Source: JACCXJ01 sp052387115 (GTDB lineage: Bacteria; Pseudomonadota; Gammaproteobacteria; JACCXJ01). Taken from it: 13,966 nucleotides of DNA. The notes below the pieces were generated by a model, which saw only the letters and a list, made by a program, of their open reading frames with translations, was not told the DNA's origin and searched no databases. Made by a program: the position numbers and the translations under genes. Positions 7,659 to 13,966 of this stretch are shown one piece after another (the stretch's first letter is position 1; each line of letters begins with the position of its first letter). Where the stretch lies: positions 1 to 13,966 of the forward strand of contig JBQTJM010000356.1 of assembly GCA_052387115.1 (NCBI GenBank). Direction: 5' to 3'.

Positions 7659-8180
7659 ATGAAATTTACTCCGAAGCTTCCCCGCCCTGCGATGCGCCTT
7701 GCCCTGCTCCTCTGCGCCCTCTTGGCGCCGCAGGCGGGGCTGGCGATGCCGGTGGTGGGCTGGGTCGAGCGCGTCAAGATCTACCCCGGCGAGATGATTC
7801 TGGAGGCCAAGCTCGACACCGGTGCCAAGCGCTCCTCGATCGACGCGCGCGACATCGAGACCTTCGAGCGCAAAGGCGTCACCTGGGTGCGCTTCCGCAT
7901 CGTAAACCGCGATGGAAACAAGCTCGCCCTGGAGCGCCCGCTGGTGCGGGAGACCAAGATCCAGCGCCACTTCGGCAAGCGCCAGCGGCGCCCGGTGGTC
8001 AAGCTGGGCGTGTGCGTCGGGGACCTCTACCGGGAGGTCCAGGTCAGCCTGGTGACCCGCAAAGGCTTCATCTACCCGATGTTGATCGGGCGCATGTTCA
8101 TGAAGAAGCAGTTGCTCGTGGACCCGGCGCTGCGCTACACGGTGGCCCCCAAATGCGCCCAGGCCCCCAAGGATGGGTAA
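7659..8180 (+). CDS. Secreted retropepsin-like protease (COG4067/Zn_protease family)
   Basis: A 173-residue protein with an N-terminal signal peptide: hydrophobic core LALLLCALLA and a likely cut after AGLA near residue 29. The mature part contains KLDTGAKRSSID, where D53-T54-G55-A56 matches the catalytic Asp-Thr-Gly-Ala of retroviral-type aspartic proteases, and ends with YPMLIGRMFM, like the hydrophobic second half of that fold. The family (Pfam PF05618) has been labelled 'ATP-dependent zinc protease', but I see no HExxH zinc motif, and the aspartic reading fits better. ATG at 7659 has little ribosome site; the ATG at 7692 would still give a signal peptide, so the start is not settled. It overlaps the next gene by 8 bases and is first in a three-gene unit. 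Family 0.85; substrate unknown, periplasmic by inference. Confidence 0.88.
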   Translation: MKFTPKLPRPAMRLALLLCALLAPQAGLAMPVVGWVERVKIYPGEMILEAKLDTGAKRSSIDARDIETFERKGVTWVRFRIVNRDGNKLALERPLVRETKIQRHFGKRQRRPVVKLGVCVGDLYREVQVSLVTRKGFIYPMLIGRMFMKKQLLVDPALRYTVAPKCAQAPKDG

Positions 8181-9699
8181 CCGTCATGTCTATTGGCTCG
8201 CGACCGTGCTCACGGTCCTGGGCCTGGGGCTATTCCTGTACAAGGCCCTGGCGCTGGGCTTCCCGGTCCTCCCGGGCGAGAAATCCGACCTCTGGGACGT
8301 CGAGGCCCGGGTCAAATTCTCGGCGCGCGGCAGGCCGGTCAAGGTCTCTCTGTTCATCCCGCGCAGCAGCCGGCGGCTCGCGGTCGTCGATGAGAACTTC
8401 ATCTCGCGCGGCTTCGGGCTGACCACCACGATCGTCGACGCCAATCGCCAGGCAGTGTGGGCGGTGCGTCGGGCGAGCGGGCCCCAGGCCCTCTACTACC
8501 GTTCCGTGGTCCAGGCGCTCGAGCCTGGCGACCAGGAGCCGAGCGCGCCGCGTCCCAAGATCGACACCGCCCGACCGCTTCAAGGCTCGCACCTGGCTGC
8601 GGCCGAGTCGCTGCTCGGCGAGGTGCGGGAGCAGTCGGCCGATCTCGACACCCTGGTCGCCCAGCTCGTCAAGCGCCTCGCCGATCCCAAGCCCGACAGC
8701 AACGTGGCCTTGCTCTTGGGCCATCACCCGGACCCGGTCAAGGTCTGCGAGGCGGCGGTGCGGGTGTTGGCCCTCGCAGAGACCCCCGCGCGCGTCCTGC
8801 GCGGGGTGCGCCTCACGCTCTACAGTGGGGAAGCGAGCCTCGTTCCGTGGCTGCAGGTCTATACCGAGGACAGGTGGAAGGCCTACGATCCGGCCGACGG
8901 TACCCCTGGGCTGCCCGACGATTTCCTGATCTTCACCCGTGGCAACCTGCCGCTGCTCCAGGCCAAGGGGGCCGATCGACCCCACGTCACGATCACGGTC
9001 AGGCGCACCGAGACCGAAGGCCTGGAGGCCGCCACCACCCGCGGGCGGGCCATCCATCCCGGCCTCTTGCAGTTCTCGCTGCAGAGCCTCCCGATCCAGG
9101 CCCAGACGGTGTACCAGATCCTGCTGGTAATTCCGCTCGGGGCGTTCCTGTTGATCATCATGCGCAATGTCGTGGGCGTGAAGACCTTCGGGACCTTCAT
9201 GCCGGTCCTGATGGGCCTCGCCTTCCGCGAGACCCAGTTGTTCTGGGGCATGGTGCTGTTCACGTTGCTGGTGAGCTTGGGATTGAGCGTGCGCTTCTAT
9301 CTCGAACGCTTGAAGCTCCTCCTGGTCCCGAGGCTCGCCGCGGTGCTGACGATCGTGGTGCTGCTCATGGCCGCGCTCAGCATCCTGAGCCATCGCCTGG
9401 GTCTGGAGCACGGCCTGTCCGTGGCCTTGTTCCCTATGGTGATCATGACCATGACCATCGAGCGCATGTCGATCCTCTGGGAGGAACGCGGCCCTGGCGA
9501 GGCCCTGCAGCAGGGGCTCGGGAGCCTCGGGGTCGCGGCGCTCGCTTACGTACTCATGACCGCGCCATCGATGCAGCACCTCATGTTCGTGTTCCCGGAG
9601 CTCCTGCTCGTGGTGCTCGCCGGGTCTTTGCTGCTCGGGCGTTACACCGGATACCGGCTGGTCGAGCTCGGCCGTTTCAAGTCCCTCACCCGCCCCTGA
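8173..9699 (+). CDS. Membrane protein: inactive transglutaminase-like domain plus 7TM domain
   Basis: A 508-residue inner-membrane protein. One N-terminal helix (about 8-28) is followed by some 280 mostly soluble residues, probably periplasmic, then about seven helices between 313 and 490. The segment CEAAVRVLALAETPARVLRG ... WLQVYTEDRWKAYDP (192-240) resembles the transglutaminase core. The catalytic His of the usual HAWVEVY is missing, replaced by VPWLQVY, and the lone Cys sits too near PAR to align well, so the domain is probably a non-enzymatic binding module. This corresponds to the families called inactive transglutaminase with seven transmembrane helices (Transglut_i_TM/7TM_transglut). 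ATG at 8173 lies inside the end of the preceding gene, giving an 8-base overlap and coupling. The ATP-grasp gene follows 13 bases later. Family confident; role as scaffold or transporter is inference. Confidence 0.9.
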   Translation: MGNRHVYWLATVLTVLGLGLFLYKALALGFPVLPGEKSDLWDVEARVKFSARGRPVKVSLFIPRSSRRLAVVDENFISRGFGLTTTIVDANRQAVWAVRRASGPQALYYRSVVQALEPGDQEPSAPRPKIDTARPLQGSHLAAAESLLGEVREQSADLDTLVAQLVKRLADPKPDSNVALLLGHHPDPVKVCEAAVRVLALAETPARVLRGVRLTLYSGEASLVPWLQVYTEDRWKAYDPADGTPGLPDDFLIFTRGNLPLLQAKGADRPHVTITVRRTETEGLEAATTRGRAIHPGLLQFSLQSLPIQAQTVYQILLVIPLGAFLLIIMRNVVGVKTFGTFMPVLMGLAFRETQLFWGMVLFTLLVSLGLSVRFYLERLKLLLVPRLAAVLTIVVLLMAALSILSHRLGLEHGLSVALFPMVIMTMTIERMSILWEERGPGEALQQGLGSLGVAALAYVLMTAPSMQHLMFVFPELLLVVLAGSLLLGRYTGYRLVELGRFKSLTRP

Positions 9700-9712
9700 T
9701 CTTTCCCAGTCC

Positions 9713-10663
9713 ATGTTCTTTCAGACTGCCCGGCGCCTTCGGAAGGCCGGCATCCTAGGGCTCAACCAGCGCAACAACCGCTATATCCTGGCCTACAACC
9801 CGCGCCACCTGTACCCGCTCGTCGACGACAAGCAGAAGACCAAGCAGTTGGCGCTCGGCGCCGGGCTCGCGGTGCCCGAGCTCTATGGGGTGGTCGAGAT
9901 CGAGCATCACATCGAGGAGTTGGACGGCTGGCTCTCGGCCTATCCCGAGTTCGTGGTCAAACCCGCCCACGGCAGCGGCGGTGATGGCGTGCTGGTCGTG
10001 GCGGGCCGGTCCAAGAGCCTGTATCGCCTCGCCAGCGGCGTGCTCATGGACCAGCCCGAGCTCGACCACTACGTCTCGAATATTCTGAGCGGCCTGTTCA
10101 GCCTGGGCGGGCACCCCGACACCGCGCTGATCGAATACCGTGTGCAGTTCGACCCGCTGTTCGCCGCCATCACCTACCAGGGAGTCCCCGATATCCGCAT
10201 CGTGGTGTTCCTGGGCTATCCGGTCATGGCCATGGTCAGGCTCCCGACCCGTCTCTCCGACGGCAAGGCCAACCTCCACCAAGGGGCGATCGGCGCCGGC
10301 ATCGACATCGGCACCGGCACGACGCTCACCGCCGTGTGGCGCAACGAGATCGTCTCCGATCACCCCGATACCGGCAACCCGGTGACCGGCGTACAGATCC
10401 CCCATTGGGATCGACTGCTCCGGATCGCGGCCGGCGCCTATGAGCTGACCGGCCTCGGTTACGTCGGGGTGGACATCGTCCTCGACCGCGACAAGGGGCC
10501 TTTGCTGCTCGAGCTGAACGCCCGGCCGGGGCTCAACATCCAGATCGCCAACCGCGCCGGGCTCCTGCCCAGGCTCCAGCACATCGAGCGCGCGGCCCCG
10601 ACGTCACTCGGCATCGCGGAGCGGGTGGAGCTCGCCACGCAGCGCTTCGCGCTAGGCGCGTAG
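9713..10663 (+). CDS. RimK-related ATP-grasp amide ligase (alpha-L-glutamate ligase homolog)
   Basis: A 316-residue cytoplasmic ATP-grasp enzyme. The nucleotide-binding lysine is K83 in FVVKPAHGSGGDGVLVV, DIRIVVF lies in the central sheet, and YVGVDIVLD with LLLELNARPGLNIQIAN supplies the metal ligands D254, E267 and N269. ATP-grasp ligases of this group join an amine to a carboxylate through an acyl phosphate; RimK adds glutamates to ribosomal protein S6. This variant, starting MFFQTARRLRKAGILGLNQRN, belongs to the homolog family found beside transglutaminase-like membrane proteins. No signal peptide or membrane helix is present. It starts 13 bases after the 7TM gene and ends the operon. Ligase chemistry is well supported by motifs; the substrate is unknown, and a peptide or amino-acid ligation linked to the envelope protease is inference from context. 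Confidence 0.92.
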   Translation: MFFQTARRLRKAGILGLNQRNNRYILAYNPRHLYPLVDDKQKTKQLALGAGLAVPELYGVVEIEHHIEELDGWLSAYPEFVVKPAHGSGGDGVLVVAGRSKSLYRLASGVLMDQPELDHYVSNILSGLFSLGGHPDTALIEYRVQFDPLFAAITYQGVPDIRIVVFLGYPVMAMVRLPTRLSDGKANLHQGAIGAGIDIGTGTTLTAVWRNEIVSDHPDTGNPVTGVQIPHWDRLLRIAAGAYELTGLGYVGVDIVLDRDKGPLLLELNARPGLNIQIANRAGLLPRLQHIERAAPTSLGIAERVELATQRFALGA

Positions 10664-10988
10664 GCGGTCAACCTGGGGATAAGCGACCCGTAAGCGGCAC
10701 GCAGCGGCTACACGGTGAGCGATGCGCGCCGTCTACTCCACTTGCGCCCCCGCCGACACCTTATCGTAAACCTCCCAAAGCCAGCGTGCATTCCGAGGTT
10801 TCCTATCGAGCCGTTGGTCCTCGAATTCCGGCTGGCCACAAACCACGACGGAGATCGGGGATAGAAATAGTCTCTGCTTTCCGCCGCCCGGAGCCGCATG
10901 TCGTTGATGTAGGACGAATGAGTGACAACCGCTTGTGGATCCCCTATCCTCGATGCCGAGCGTTCGATCCGAGACCATAGGGGGCACC
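10664..10988. other. Intergenic region upstream of the alpha-dioxygenase gene
   Basis: About 325 bases without a supported gene. It should contain the alpha-dioxygenase promoter, but no clear -35/-10 pair is visible to me. On the minus strand a frame ending at 10733 reads in part RKPRNARWLWEVYDKVSAG, which looks more protein-like than random sequence and could be the tail of a decayed gene. It has no recognised family and no good start, so it is not called as a gene. Confidence 0.4.
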
Positions 10989-12770
10989 ATGTTTGGAAAA
11001 CTCTTCGATTCCCTGTTAGGCGCCAGACCGTGGTATCGCCTGCCCGGGCCGCTGGCGGCGCTCAAGATCATCCGGATCCGCAACGAGCTGCGCCAGCTCA
11101 ATCTGCACGACACGGAAGAGCCCCCTTTCGAGAAGGTCGATCCCGCGGCGGCGGACCCGAAATACCGTCAGGAACGGACGCTGGATGGGACCTACAACGA
11201 CCTCGCGTATCCGAGGATGGGCAGCGCCGGGACGCGATTCGGGCGGAACTTTCCCTTAGAGCACACGCGCCCGGAGACGGCCACGTTGCTGGACCCCAAT
11301 CCGCGCGCGGTGAGCCAGACGCTCATGACGCGGCATGCGTTCCAACCGGCGACCTCGCTCAACCTCATGGCCGCGAGTTGGATCCAGTTCATGGTGCACG
11401 ACTGGTTCGTGCACGAGCAGAGTGATGGCGAGCACATCGAGGTGCCGGGGACGCCGGGGGATCGGTCGGGCGATCCGGGGGGCGACGGCGCCATGCGCGT
11501 CCCGCGCACCCGGCCGCACCCGGCCCCGCCCGGCTCGACGCGGCCGCCCGCCTACCGGAACCTCCACCCGCATTGGTGGGATGGCTCGCAGGTCTACGGC
11601 GCGAATGTCGCGACGGCTTCCACACTGCGGACCTTCCAGGATGGCAGGCTCCGGATCCGCGAGGATGGCCTTTCGTTCGTCGATGAGGCCACCGGTATCG
11701 ATATCGCCGGCGTCACCGACAATTGGTGGATCGGCCTCAGCATGTTGCACGCGCTCTTCACGCGCGAGCACAACGCGATCTGCGATCGCCTGAAATCGCT
11801 CCATCTCGACTGGTCGGATGACGCGCTATACGCCAAGGCCAGGCTCATCAACGCGGCGCTGATGGCCAAGATCCACACGCTGGAGTGGACCCCAGCGATC
11901 CTGGCGCATCCGTACGTCAAGACCGGGATGAATGCCCAGTGGTCGGGCCCGTTCGGGGAGCGCATCCAGGACCTGTTCAAGCCATTGAACCGGAGCGATG
12001 TGCTGGGCGGGATCATCGGGTCAGAGACGGATCACTACACGGCGCCCTACAGCATGACCGAGGAGTTCGTCTCCGTCTACCGTATGCACCCCTTGATGCC
12101 CGACGAGCTCGTGTTTCGTTCGGCGGCCACGGGCGAAGTACTCGCCCGCTACTCGTTGCCCGAGGTCGCCGGCCGCAACAGCCGGGCGGTCCTCGAGAGG
12201 CACTCGATGACGGACCTGTTCTACTCCTTCGGCGTGTCGCACCCGGGCGCGATCACGCTCCACAACTACCCGCGCCATCTGCAGAACCTGGAGCGCGACG
12301 GCAAGCGTATCGATCTCGCGATGGTGGACGTCTTGCGCGACCGCGAGAGGGGCGTGCCGCGCTATAACCAGTTCCGCCGGCTGCTTCGGAAGGAACCCGT
12401 GACGTCCTTCGAGGAGCTGACCGACAACCCGGAGTGGCGCGAAGAGATCCGAGCGCTTTACGGTAACGACATCGAGAAGGTCGACCTCATGGTGGGCCTC
12501 TACGCCGAGCCGCTCCCCGAGGGCTTCGGTTTCAGCGAGACGGCGTTCCGGGTCTTCGTGCTGATGGCCGGGCGGCGGCTGAAGAGCGACCGGTTCTTCA
12601 CCTCCGACCACACCCCGGAGGTGTACACACGGGAGGGGATCGAGTACGTCCGCGAGAATGGGATGGCCAGCCTGCTCAGGCGACACCTCCCCGCCTTAGC
12701 CCCGGCGCTGCGGGACGTGGACAACCCCTTCGCGCCCTGGAGGGCGGTCGCGGGCACTGCGCCCTCGTAG
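10989..12770 (+). CDS. Heme alpha-dioxygenase (fatty acid alpha-oxygenase, peroxidase-cyclooxygenase superfamily)
   Basis: A 593-residue member of the heme peroxidase-cyclooxygenase superfamily that closely resembles plant alpha-dioxygenase (PIOX). Those enzymes add O2 to the alpha carbon of fatty acids to give 2-hydroperoxides. Seen here: distal-site segment FMVHDWFVH with H142, WWDGSQVYG (196-204), TREHN, and VYRMHPLMPDEL with tyrosyl-radical candidate Y364 and proximal heme ligand H367 in the YxxH spacing. C-terminal stretches LRDRERGVPRYNQFRR and SETAFRVFVLMAGRRLKSDR are characteristic of alpha-dioxygenases rather than ordinary peroxidases. A Pro/Gly/Arg-rich segment (about 152-190) separates the distal site from WWDG. 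No signal peptide is evident. I start at ATG 10989 because GGGGG lies four bases upstream; an ATG at 10935 has no ribosome site. It stands alone, convergent with the transglycosylase. Family confident; substrate inferred. Confidence 0.92.
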   Translation: MFGKLFDSLLGARPWYRLPGPLAALKIIRIRNELRQLNLHDTEEPPFEKVDPAAADPKYRQERTLDGTYNDLAYPRMGSAGTRFGRNFPLEHTRPETATLLDPNPRAVSQTLMTRHAFQPATSLNLMAASWIQFMVHDWFVHEQSDGEHIEVPGTPGDRSGDPGGDGAMRVPRTRPHPAPPGSTRPPAYRNLHPHWWDGSQVYGANVATASTLRTFQDGRLRIREDGLSFVDEATGIDIAGVTDNWWIGLSMLHALFTREHNAICDRLKSLHLDWSDDALYAKARLINAALMAKIHTLEWTPAILAHPYVKTGMNAQWSGPFGERIQDLFKPLNRSDVLGGIIGSETDHYTAPYSMTEEFVSVYRMHPLMPDELVFRSAATGEVLARYSLPEVAGRNSRAVLERHSMTDLFYSFGVSHPGAITLHNYPRHLQNLERDGKRIDLAMVDVLRDRERGVPRYNQFRRLLRKEPVTSFEELTDNPEWREEIRALYGNDIEKVDLMVGLYAEPLPEGFGFSETAFRVFVLMAGRRLKSDRFFTSDHTPEVYTREGIEYVRENGMASLLRRHLPALAPALRDVDNPFAPWRAVAGTAPS

Positions 12771-12820
12771 GGGGCTCATAGGGGGGCGCATCCGGCGGTT
12801 CATGACCGCGCGTCGGCAGG

Positions 12821-12842
12821 CGGCGACGGCTAGGCCGCGCCG
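12821..12842. terminator. GC-rich hairpin between convergent genes, possible terminator
   Basis: CGGCG and CGGC (12821-12825, 12827-12830) pair with GCCG and CGCCG (12834-12842) around a TAG loop with one bulged A. It lies between the alpha-dioxygenase stop and the end of the transglycosylase gene, where a shared terminator would be useful. There is no T-run on either side, so it is at best an atypical terminator. Confidence 0.35.
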
Positions 12843-12845
12843 TGC

Positions 12846-13460
12846 TCACATGGTGAGGCGGTAACGCTTGTAGTACTCGAGTACCCGCTTGACGTAGGTC
12901 TGAGTCTCTGGATACGGGGGGATCTTCTTGCCGTGCCGGATCACGGCGTTCTCACCGGCGTTGTAGGCCGCGAGCGCCAGCACCAGGTTGTTGTTGAACA
13001 TCCCGAGCAGGTCGCGCAGATAACGGGAACCCCCGTGGATGTTGGAACGCGGATCGGTGCGGTTCGAGACACCGTAGCGTCGGGCCGTGTCCGGCATGAG
13101 CTGCATGAGCCCGACCGCCCCGGCGCGCGAGATGGCGTTGGCGTTATACGAGGACTCCGCCGTGATCACGGCGTGGAGGAGGGCGTTCGGGAGCCGGTAG
13201 GTAGTCGCCGCCTTGGCGATCAGGGCGTGGTAGGCTGCCCGATATTTGGCGCTGTGGGTAACGCTAAGGCGCGACTCGCTCCAGCCTTTCCAGGTCCGAA
13301 CGAGGAGCCTGTATCCGGGTCGGTCCGGCCGATCGGTCAGGAATACCCGGCCGTGCTTGTCGACGTACTTGAAGATGTCCGCTACCGCATATGGGCCGCT
13401 GCAAAAGGCAGACGCCCCGAGCACCAGAGCGAGCACGCACCGAGCTTGTCCTTTCCCCAT
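12846..13460 (-). CDS. Periplasmic lytic transglycosylase, DUF4124 plus SLT domain
   Basis: A 204-residue exported peptidoglycan lyase. The signal peptide ends with YAVA at about residue 27. A short DUF4124-like stretch follows (DIFKYVDKHGRVFLTDRPD), and then the SLT domain (about 85-200). SLT motifs are all present: catalytic E102 in AESSYN, GLMQLMP (117-123), and AAYNAGE (164-170). Such enzymes cleave the MurNAc-GlcNAc bond to leave 1,6-anhydroMurNAc, acting in wall remodelling. Cys20 is not in a proper lipobox, so a soluble periplasmic form is likely. The ATG at 13460 gives a complete signal peptide although no strong ribosome site is visible. It lies downstream of fabI on the same strand with 164 bp between, so it may have its own promoter. 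Family confident; which physiological transglycosylase it replaces is unknown. Confidence 0.95.
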   Translation of the reverse strand: MGKGQARCVLALVLGASAFCSGPYAVADIFKYVDKHGRVFLTDRPDRPGYRLLVRTWKGWSESRLSVTHSAKYRAAYHALIAKAATTYRLPNALLHAVITAESSYNANAISRAGAVGLMQLMPDTARRYGVSNRTDPRSNIHGGSRYLRDLLGMFNNNLVLALAAYNAGENAVIRHGKKIPPYPETQTYVKRVLEYYKRYRLTM

Positions 13461-13583
13461 ACCGTTACGCCACTAAAGTTGTCGTAGGTGGTCCTGAAGG
13501 CACTTACTATACCGTCAATCGCAGGCAGCCGGAAGGCACCGCCCGGCAGGCGCACGCCTGCATGACCAAGGAGGAGCCCGCGA

Positions 13584-13616
13584 GCCCACGCGGGGCGGAC
13601 TGAAAGCCGCACGGGC
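13584..13616 (-). terminator. Hairpin after fabI, possible terminator
   Basis: On the minus strand a ten-pair stem with two G-T wobbles forms between GCCCGTGCGG (13616-13607) and CCGCGTGGGC (13593-13584), starting 9 bases beyond the fabI stop. No T-run follows. It could end fabI transcription or be a protective 3' structure. Confidence 0.35.
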
Positions 13617-13624
13617 CCGGGAGG

Positions 13625-13966
13625 CTACTCTCCTGCCATACCCACGACATTGAATCCGGCATCGACGTAGGTGATCTCGCCGGTGATGGCCGAGGCGAGA
13701 TCCGAGCACAGGAAGGCTGCGACGTTCCCGACCTCATCGATGGTGATGTTGCGCCGCAGCGGGGCGGTTTTCTCGACGTGATCGAGGAAGCGGCGAAAGC
13801 CGGTGATCCCGGCCGCCGCGAGCGTGCGGATGGGCCCGGCGGAGATCCCGTTGACCCGGATCCCCTCGGGCCCGAGGCCCTGGGCCATGTAGCGCACATT
13901 GGCCTCCAGGCTCGCCTTGGCGAGTCCCATGACGTTGTAGCTCGGCATGGCCCGGACCGCGCCGAG
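13625..13966 (-). CDS. fabI: Enoyl-ACP reductase (NADH), C-terminal part, runs off the window
   Basis: Partial gene: 113 C-terminal residues, still open at the window end, where it reads LGAVRAMPSYN. It shows the FabI active-site pattern YNVMGLAK (Tyr and Lys spaced as in FabI), then LEANVRYMAQGLGPEGIRVN, ISAGPIRTLAAAGI, and the end SAITGEITYVDAGFNVVGM. FabI is the short-chain dehydrogenase-type enzyme that reduces trans-2-enoyl-ACP with NADH in the last step of each fatty acid elongation cycle, and is the target of triclosan and isoniazid-type inhibitors in the family. An internal ATG at 13948 is not the true start. The upstream half is outside the window, so nothing can be said of its promoter. 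Confidence 0.97.
   Translation of the reverse strand, partial: LGAVRAMPSYNVMGLAKASLEANVRYMAQGLGPEGIRVNGISAGPIRTLAAAGITGFRRFLDHVEKTAPLRRNITIDEVGNVAAFLCSDLASAITGEITYVDAGFNVVGMAGE

Noticed and set aside
8173..9699. Active transglutaminase or cysteine protease
   Set aside because: The catalytic His position is not His and the Cys spacing is wrong.
8230..9714. Minus-strand open frame of 494 codons opposite the 7TM gene
   Set aside because: Very rich in His, Gln, Glu and Arg, no domain, entirely antisense to a gene with clear membrane helices.
10935..10988. Earlier ATG for the alpha-dioxygenase at 10935
   Set aside because: No ribosome site precedes it, whereas the ATG at 10989 has GGGGG at good spacing.

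Overview
The window reads as chromosomal DNA of a high-GC proteobacterium, most likely a gammaproteobacterium. The clues are the GlrR/QseF-type sigma54 activator, the DUF4124 plus SLT lytic transglycosylase, FabI, and the retropepsin/7TM-transglutaminase/ATP-grasp cassette. The taxon is inferred from family resemblance only. No tRNA, rRNA, CRISPR array or intact insertion sequence was seen.

Left edge (1-892): a decayed group II intron 3' end on the + strand. It holds a maturase C-terminal remnant, then a recognisable domain V with AGC triad and CG bulge, a domain VI-like hairpin and one more hairpin.

Minus-strand block (7353 down to 893), probably one transcription unit in the order glmS, sigma54 response regulator, HPt protein, hybrid histidine kinase. 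The kinase has two receivers and no HPt domain of its own. The small HPt gene lies between kinase and regulator, so a multistep phosphorelay (kinase His, receiver Asp, HPt His, regulator Asp) is the natural reading. The regulator resembles GlrR, which in enterobacteria acts upstream of GlmS synthesis, and here it sits 27 bp behind glmS.

Plus-strand block (7659-10663), divergent from glmS: a secreted retropepsin-like protein, a membrane protein with an inactive transglutaminase domain and about seven C-terminal membrane helices, and a RimK-related ATP-grasp ligase. They overlap or nearly touch and look like one operon. The cassette is recurrent in proteobacteria but its substrate is not known to me.

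Right part: a heme alpha-dioxygenase of the plant PIOX type (10989-12770, +), with catalytic Tyr and proximal His in place. It is convergent with a small lytic transglycosylase gene (12846-13460, -). The C-terminal part of fabI (13625-13966, -) runs off the window.
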